This document shows, in pieces, positions 59,101-64,000 of a stretch of 64,000 bases of DNA; the stretch's first letter is position 1, and every line of letters begins with the position of its first letter. Where the stretch lies: the NCBI GenBank assembly GCA_951812925.1, contig OX638368.1, forward strand, positions 7,192,001 through 7,256,000, written 5' to 3'. Origin of the DNA: Calliopum simillimum (taxonomy: Eukaryota > Arthropoda > Insecta > Diptera > Lauxaniidae). The position numbers and the translations under genes were made by a program. A model generated the notes under the pieces. That model saw nothing but the letters and a program-made list of their open reading frames with translations. It searched no databases and had not been told where the DNA came from.

Positions 59101-62100
59101 TGTGATCAGTGAATTTATTTGTGTTAAAGCATTTTTCGTCGCAATAATTTTTAGGAGAGTTAAAAACAGCTTACTACTGAAGTTTGGAAAATTTGTTTTC
59201 TTGTATTTGATAGATTGTCATTCTGTTTATTCAATAGAAGACAGACATTTCTGCAAACTTCAACAGAAATGGAGTTCGGAGCTGTTATTTAACCTCTCCA
59301 AAAAATTATAAAAAAAGATTGGACAGTTTACAATTGACTCAACGATATCTCGGAAAGTTATGATTCAATTGGAAAAGTTAACAAGTAAATTGCACAATTA
59401 AAAAGCGTTTTCTGCACTTTTGAGCAAAGGTAACTCGGATCTCAAATGGTTGCCAGATTTTATTTCAGCAAGCGAAAATTAAAAAAAAAGTCATCCAACT
59501 AATTCAAAATTCCGTGTTTTTTTATTCTAAAATTTCAGCACATGGTAGGAAAACTTGATTTTATAAAAACCCAATTATATAATTTTTGTAATATTAGAAT
59601 ACTTAGTTCTTAATCATTTTTGAATAAGAAGTAAATTTCTATCTAATATCGGGACATAAATCGGACTAAAAAACATTAAAATCGACAGATCACAAGACAG
59701 CATTATCGGCCCACTGTGCGTACACCAAACACACACCTGATTTTGATACAACAAGAAAACAACCACTCTCGAAATGTTACATATGTATAACCAAAGTACC
59801 GAAACAACTAAGACTCAACTACAAAAACTGACACAGACAATTGCGCACACATATACATATAGACACTTCGTAAAACCAAAAGAGACATCAGCTGGTACAT
59901 GACGAAAACAAAAACATTAACAAGTTGACCGCGCCACATTATAAAAGTGTATTAACAAACATTTTTCACTTAAAAAATTTCAATTTTGCATATATTGTTA
60001 ATTTATTAAATCAGTTCAGTTATAAGTTCAATGTAATTGTTCATTTTTTTCATTTTTTAATGTAAGTTTCAATTATTTTATGAATTGTGATATCATTGTA
60101 ATGAAATGTTTTTGTGCAATTTGTTTTAAATTTTAGTCCCTGATGATGTCTTTCAATGAAAGACGAAATATTGGAGTAATATAAATTTGAATTTTGTCAA
60201 CGATTTAAATTGAAGTATTTACTGACCTAAAGCTCATCTAACACAATTAAAATCAATAAAAGGTCGATAACAAATTAAAAAAAAAAAAAAAAAAAATAGC
60301 AATATATTATGAAAAGGGGGGCGCGACCAAAAAACGGTTGAGAACGTTAATTTTTTTTGTAAAACAAGTCATAAAATAAGTTTTCCCCATAACTCCTCAG
60401 GGGCACATTTTAGACCCAATTTGTGCAATTTTTTGTTAGTCTAGGCCTCTTCTATCACCTCTCAGAAGCTTCATGTGCTTACCGTTTACTTTCTATATAC
60501 ATATGCTTAGTACCTAGCCTGAAAGTCTGCTCGCCACGTACATATCATCTCAAACGGAACCAGATCAGAGACTATGCAAAGAGTCCAAAGAAGACTTCAA
60601 GAGGTATTTAAAGCAAAAGGTGGACGACCAAAAGAAACCAAAAATTGTTGAATGGTATCGCGATTCGTTTTGCTACCGACTTTAGTTGCAGGAAAAATTA
60701 AAAATTTCATAAAATTTTTATTTTTTTTATGAAATATTTTTATTATTTTTCTTCAGCGCTCACAGTTTTAAACGTCTACGTACGTTAATGTAGGTGGCTT
60801 TTTAAAAGATTTTTATATCTTTAAATTGTTTTCATTCTTAGCTAATGTGGCAAGTAGAATTTTTTGTCATTTTTGAATTCTGTTGGTCTTTGACAGTCAG
60901 GTCGCGATCAACATTGAACTCAGAAAAAATACAATCAAAGCTAGTAAAAAAATGTTAGATAAGGAACAATGAATTCAGTTTCGGAGTATGCACATAGAGA
61001 AGGGAACTTTCCCCCAATCTTCTCTGTCCGGAATCGCATCTCTTGACCAACTTCTTAGCACGGATTTTTTTGTGTGCAAGAAAAGAGATGAAAATGAAAA
61101 TTAAAAAATAAATTAAAAGCTAAATTTGAATGGGACGATAAAAAGAACCTATGGCAGTGTACGTATGAGAACAAGTATAAATAAGTTAGTAGTACTAAAT
61201 AGAAGTAATAAAAGTATAAATAAGTGGAATATTAAAGTTATTGCATTTTGATAAGTGGAAATATGGCACAAATATATCTCAAAACTGAAATGATAATAAA
61301 AATATTAAAAATGAAAAATGAAAATGACTCAAAAAAGGATTATAGCGGGATAAGAATAGAATAAAAATGATTGTAATAATAATGTAATGTAAATAATATA
61401 ACAAAATAATATAAATAATACAATAATATAAAAATAATAATAATAATGCGCAACAACACTGTTGTGTGTTGAGATCACTAAAAAACTTCACCTTCATATG
61501 CGGACTTCCCCACCCCGGAATCTGCTTTTATTGCTATGCTTCGAGGTGGAGTATCTTTTTTTTATCATTATGCGTTCCTGCGTCCGAATGTCATTTGAAA
61601 ATATTTGTGTGCGAAGACCTACATAGTTATTTATTTCACCAAAAGGCCTTTGAAACCATTCTTTCAAATGCGAAATGAGTCATGCCGTAACGTTGCCGCA
61701 AGATTTGTTCCGCATCGGCTGTCATCCAATTTATTGTAGTCATTTCTTTTAGATTCCACTTATTTTTTCTTGCGTTGACGAGAAGATCAACATGCATATG
61801 ACATATTCTGCGAGAGAACGAACCAAGTTTTAGTTCGACCATCATCGATCACTCTGAAAGTTTTTGGCATGGTGCTTTACTCGATTCGACTTGACACGTA
61901 TTTTAAAATTTTGCCCGAAGACGGTTTTCTTCACCTATGAAATTTCCGTTTTCTGTAGCGAAAAAAAGACGGCTTCAGCAAAATGCTCATAACTTCGGTA
62001 CCCGTGGGCCAATTACAAAAATTTTTTTGTCAAATATGCAAAATTGAATCGAACTATTTTAGAAGACCATATGACACATCAAAAGCTGTTCCGTTAAAAG

Positions 62101-62729
62101 TTTGTTGAGCCGCGCAGTGATTTGGGCTGCTTTGGTATTTGCGTGTTACATTGGTATAATATGTAGTGTGGAGTATTTTTTGACCCGCACGTTTTCTTCT
62201 AGTCATAACTGACAGTTTTGTTTTTTTCGAAGTGAACTCCAGGCCCTGAATCGACGCTGGCTACTGTAAACTCTTGGCATTACTTTCTAATCAATGTGGA
62301 ATGTTTTTACAGCTTTGTTGCTGGCAAGTCGGCAGATGATTTCATTCAATTTCAGCCATTTGCGGTTCAAGAGTTAATCTTTTTAGTGTTCCATAATAAT
62401 AAAAAAATCATAATACTCGTAATAAATAAAAACATATACTCGTTATATTAAATGAAATAAGAATGATAATAATATTAATAATTTTAATAATAATATTAAT
62501 AATAATAATTATAATAATAATAAGGTTAGGAGAGGTAATTAATAGTAACAATAAAAAAGTAGTTAAAAACCTCGTGTCATCGTTATTAGCAGAGCGCCTT
62601 GGTAGCTTTGGGACATAGAAGTTGATCTGATCTTTTTTTCCCCCTAGCAAGGACGCAGGATTAAGCGCTGCTGTATTAAGAGCCTGGGCTGCATTATTTA
62701 AAGCTGCAGGATTAAGAGCCGCATTAATC
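53124..62729 (-). CDS. Cadps: Calcium-dependent secretion activator CAPS, C-terminal 399 residues (partial)
   Basis: Six exons join in phase on the minus strand: 62571-62729, 55230-55539, 54099-54479, 53882-54021, 53659-53795 and 53124-53197 (stop). NGCATSEDLLWKLDALQSFI, GRYDEGSLIGSILSFT and the QGVLEDKLNSK / ATEEAT block match the C-terminal MUN/MHD part of CAPS, which primes SNAREs for dense-core vesicle exocytosis at the presynaptic membrane. The N-terminal part (C2, PH, most of MUN) is beyond the right edge. The 62571 exon encodes an Ala/Asn/Leu-rich stretch and then PKLPRRSANNDDTR. It corresponds to the linker before the SEDL block in CAPS1. Its donor is weak (AG|GTTTTT) and its acceptor's pyrimidine tract lies about 75 nt away. 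The last two exons add an acidic and Pro/Lys/Ala tail and a Gly-rich end (GGLSSKLGGGSWF) that I do not know from vertebrate CAPS. The intron 55540-62570 is 7 kb and rich in elements. Confidence 0.93.
54615..54910. repeat. Intronic gggcggtgccacgcccc repeats
   Basis: Three ~110-bp units, each starting with 'gggcggtaccacggctc', 'gggcggtgctacgcccctt' or 'gggcggtgccacgcccct' (near 54634, 54725 and 54853), followed by 'tttttatgaaa'-type sequence. Same motif as at 23100-25090. Inside a CAPS intron. Confidence 0.6.
56389..57150. mobile_element. 762-bp foldback element with ATAT target duplication
   Basis: Ends GGGGCATTATTCATCAGATT and the complement of GGGGTATTATTCGTTAGATT, with ATAT on both sides (56385-56388 and 57151-57154). 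The arms of about 300 bp also pair internally ('aattagttttttaaatatgt' and its inverse). It sits inside a short 'tagtctatggtccataatt' repeat array (56310-56388 and 57155-57225). It lies in the CAPS 7-kb intron. Confidence 0.8.
57235..57427. repeat. GGTCACC-ended element fragment
   Basis: Contains 'ccggggcaattc', 'cgggacatttccgg' and 'ccaggacagtcccttttatc', ending 'attttggtcaccct'. GGGTGACCA ends with repeated CCGGGACA-type blocks are a widespread animal DNA-element pattern. The superfamily is not assigned, and the minus frame across it is not a gene. Confidence 0.45.
58075..58462. mobile_element. MITE with CACAGTC..AGTTAACC ends
   Basis: 'ggactcacagtccaacagtt' (about 58086) is loosely inverted at 'actgtgaatcctggcctaag' (about 58443). 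Both ends are followed inward by repeated AGTTAACC-type motifs, which could be subterminal binding sites. In the CAPS intron. Confidence 0.6.
58463..60517. other. Intronic spacer with element pieces
   Basis: 58560-58600 and 60340-60480 match arms of the foldback at 52557-52862. 59336-59500 matches an arm of the foldback at 31539-32053 ('gatatctcggaaa', 'ggtaactcggatctca'). No host exon is recognised on the minus strand. Confidence 0.45.
60518..60685 (+). other. Orphan 55-residue coding-like frame, antisense in CAPS intron
   Basis: An open frame without ATG runs from just after an upstream stop (TAG 60515-60517) to TAG at 60683-60685. It is strongly charged: EPDQRLCKESKEDFKRYLKQ, then KVDDQKKPKIVEWYRD. 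The composition is unlike the AT-driven frames around it. 'tatgcttag' and 'acctag' upstream could be splice acceptors. It may be a terminal exon of a nested gene or a transposon remnant. Not recognised. Confidence 0.35.
61636..61845 (-). other. Orphan 69-residue coding-like frame in CAPS intron
   Basis: The minus frame includes VDLLVNARKNKWNLKEMTTI and INWMTADAEQILRQRYGMTH. Composition is coding-like and it is not AT-driven. Acceptor-like CTCTCGCAG is at its front and a donor-like TTTTG|GTGAAA at its end. It does not match the CAPS regions I know. It may be an alternative exon or a decayed transposase. Confidence 0.3.
62461..62523. repeat. (AAT)n-type trinucleotide tract
   Basis: Degenerate AAT/ATT run. 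A similar run is at 61375-61446. Just downstream of the CAPS 62571 exon donor (minus strand). Confidence 0.7.
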
Positions 62730-63085
62730 CTATTTTTGCGGTGTTTGTGGTTAATTGTATTGTTTTTTTTTATTTATTTATGTTTTTTTTTTTTTTTTGA
62801 GAAAGACAAAGACAAAAAACAATTTTTTTTGTAAAAGTAGAATAAACATCTTTTTATGAAATTGAATTTTGAGAATAAGAATCTAAAAAATTTATGAATA
62901 TTCACGCAAGACAAATTTAATACATATAATAGACTATGAGCTAGCGACTATTTGTGCGAAATGGTAACGCTAAGTGGCCAAGTTATTAAAGAAAAAAATA
63001 AAATATCAAGGTTTATAAAAAAATAATGGATTTTTTAGAAAAACCGCTTCTTTAATTTGGCCTTCGTATTCAAATACCTTTAATC

Positions 63086-63260
63086 ATACTCTCCGAAAGC
63101 CACCCAGCAAAGTTTTTTCGCCCCAAGCTCTTGATTGGAATCCACACAATGCAAAGCAGCACAAAACTAAAAGTCAACGGGAAAAAGTCGCTGCGGCAGG
63201 AAATCCAAGGATCGAGAAAGTCATGGAGAGAGATAAAATCAAATCGTACACGTTGTGTAC
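63086..63260 (+). pseudogene. Decayed RTE-like retrotransposon C-terminal fragment
   Basis: Frame 1 gives HTLRKPPSKVFSPQALDWNP. After a frameshift, another frame gives GKKSLRQEIQGSRKSWREIK. Together they parallel the peptide at 40278-40497. Further on the similarity fades. Old 3' fragment. Confidence 0.65.
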
Positions 63261-64000
63261 TTTTTGGGCTAATTTTAGATGGTCAAACTTAACGACATGT
63301 TCAGAGAACAAAATTATCTCATTGGACAGGCGAAACCCTCAGAATCTTAACTGGTGTTATCGCAGGGCACTATTTTATAGGTAGGCCTAAGGGTTCTGCA
63401 GAAGATGTTGTGTTGGAGTTTTAAGACATTTCATTTCAAGATATGTTATGTTTTGTACCCGCTTTTTCTATCTAATACTTCAGTTCAGTGTCGGGTGCAA
63501 CTGTCTTAATAGTACTTGGATATGAAAGTAGAAAAAATATTTACTGTATTCTACGCCGAAAGTTCCTTCAGAAATTACCTTTAACGGCCCTGCAAAATCA
63601 TTGTTGTGCTGTGTAATGTATGAAAACTACCGCAATCCTTGGTAACCAATTCTTGCAATATCATAGATTTTACTGTAGTTTTCTACTCGCACGTGTTACA
63701 CTAACCTTAAGTATTTATTTGTATGAAATACAGTATACTGCTGTAGTTGCTAGAATCAGGTTTAATTTCAACACTGATAAAACAAGACAGTGTACTTCAG
63801 TGTCCAAATAAAATCTGTATACAGCAAAGATTTGAATCTTGAATTCAAAATTTTCAGTGTAAAATGTGCGCGTAACGAAAAGTACACCATATTTCAAGAT
63901 GCCTTGTGCAGGCCAGTAATAAGCATGCCTCAAGGTTAAGGCAAATGCTTAAGGCGAATACTAAAGGTTTGGTGGCCTCGCACTATATCAAATGCCGAGC
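63261..64000. other. Right edge, nothing recognised
   Basis: No CAPS exon could be found here on the minus strand. Short frames at 63620-63811 and 63715-63933 have no motif. Confidence 0.35.

Overview
The window reads as nuclear DNA of a higher dipteran (drosophilid or tephritid type). It is AT-rich and intron-containing, with GT/AG introns of 56 bp to 9.3 kb, intact and decayed non-LTR retrotransposons, very many short inverted-repeat elements and a 4 kb simple satellite. No bacterial-type operon, rRNA, tRNA or CRISPR array is visible. One gene (Cadps/CAPS) lies on the dot chromosome (Muller F) in Drosophila. The repeat load would fit a similar heterochromatin-like setting, but that placement is inference.

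Four host genes can be supported by joining exons across phase-compatible splice sites. (1) 3871-4577, minus strand: the first two coding exons of an unidentified Ala/Ser/Gln-rich nuclear protein with two SUMO-type motifs; it continues beyond the left edge. (2) 14993-16464, minus strand: a complete two-exon, 371-aa E3 ubiquitin ligase of the RNF220 family. (3) 19310-33132, plus strand: a complete seven-exon, 548-aa type I membrane glycoprotein (PKD-like/TMEM130-like) with signal peptide, Thr-rich mucin stretch, a furin-type site, one membrane segment and a YxxPhi-bearing tail; its 9.3 kb and 2.5 kb introns are full of mobile elements. (4) 53124-62729, minus strand: the last six exons of the calcium-dependent secretion activator CAPS (Cadps), which primes dense-core vesicles; it continues beyond the right edge. 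Genes 3 and 4 converge on a 20 kb gene-free interval.

That interval holds a nearly perfect 4.08 kb array of an 11-bp repeat (35972-40050), an RTE-like retroelement tail and a dense set of foldback elements. Other mobile DNA includes an open 944-codon LINE (10922-13972) inserted with a 7-bp target duplication into a 111-bp MITE, and a back-to-back MITE pair sharing TAA target sites (9733-10326). There is also a PIF/Harbinger-like MITE (26529-26881), a hAT-like MITE (27955-28465), a GC-rich foldback (19757-20122), a 39-bp minisatellite (20997-21905), a broken LINE split by a 2 kb insertion (22262-25446), a decayed Tc1 transposase (30637-31360) and an isolated tRNA-Lys primer-binding site (51815-51832). 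The genes do not form a shared pathway. Most of the biology here is how genes sit inside, and splice around, mobile and tandem DNA.
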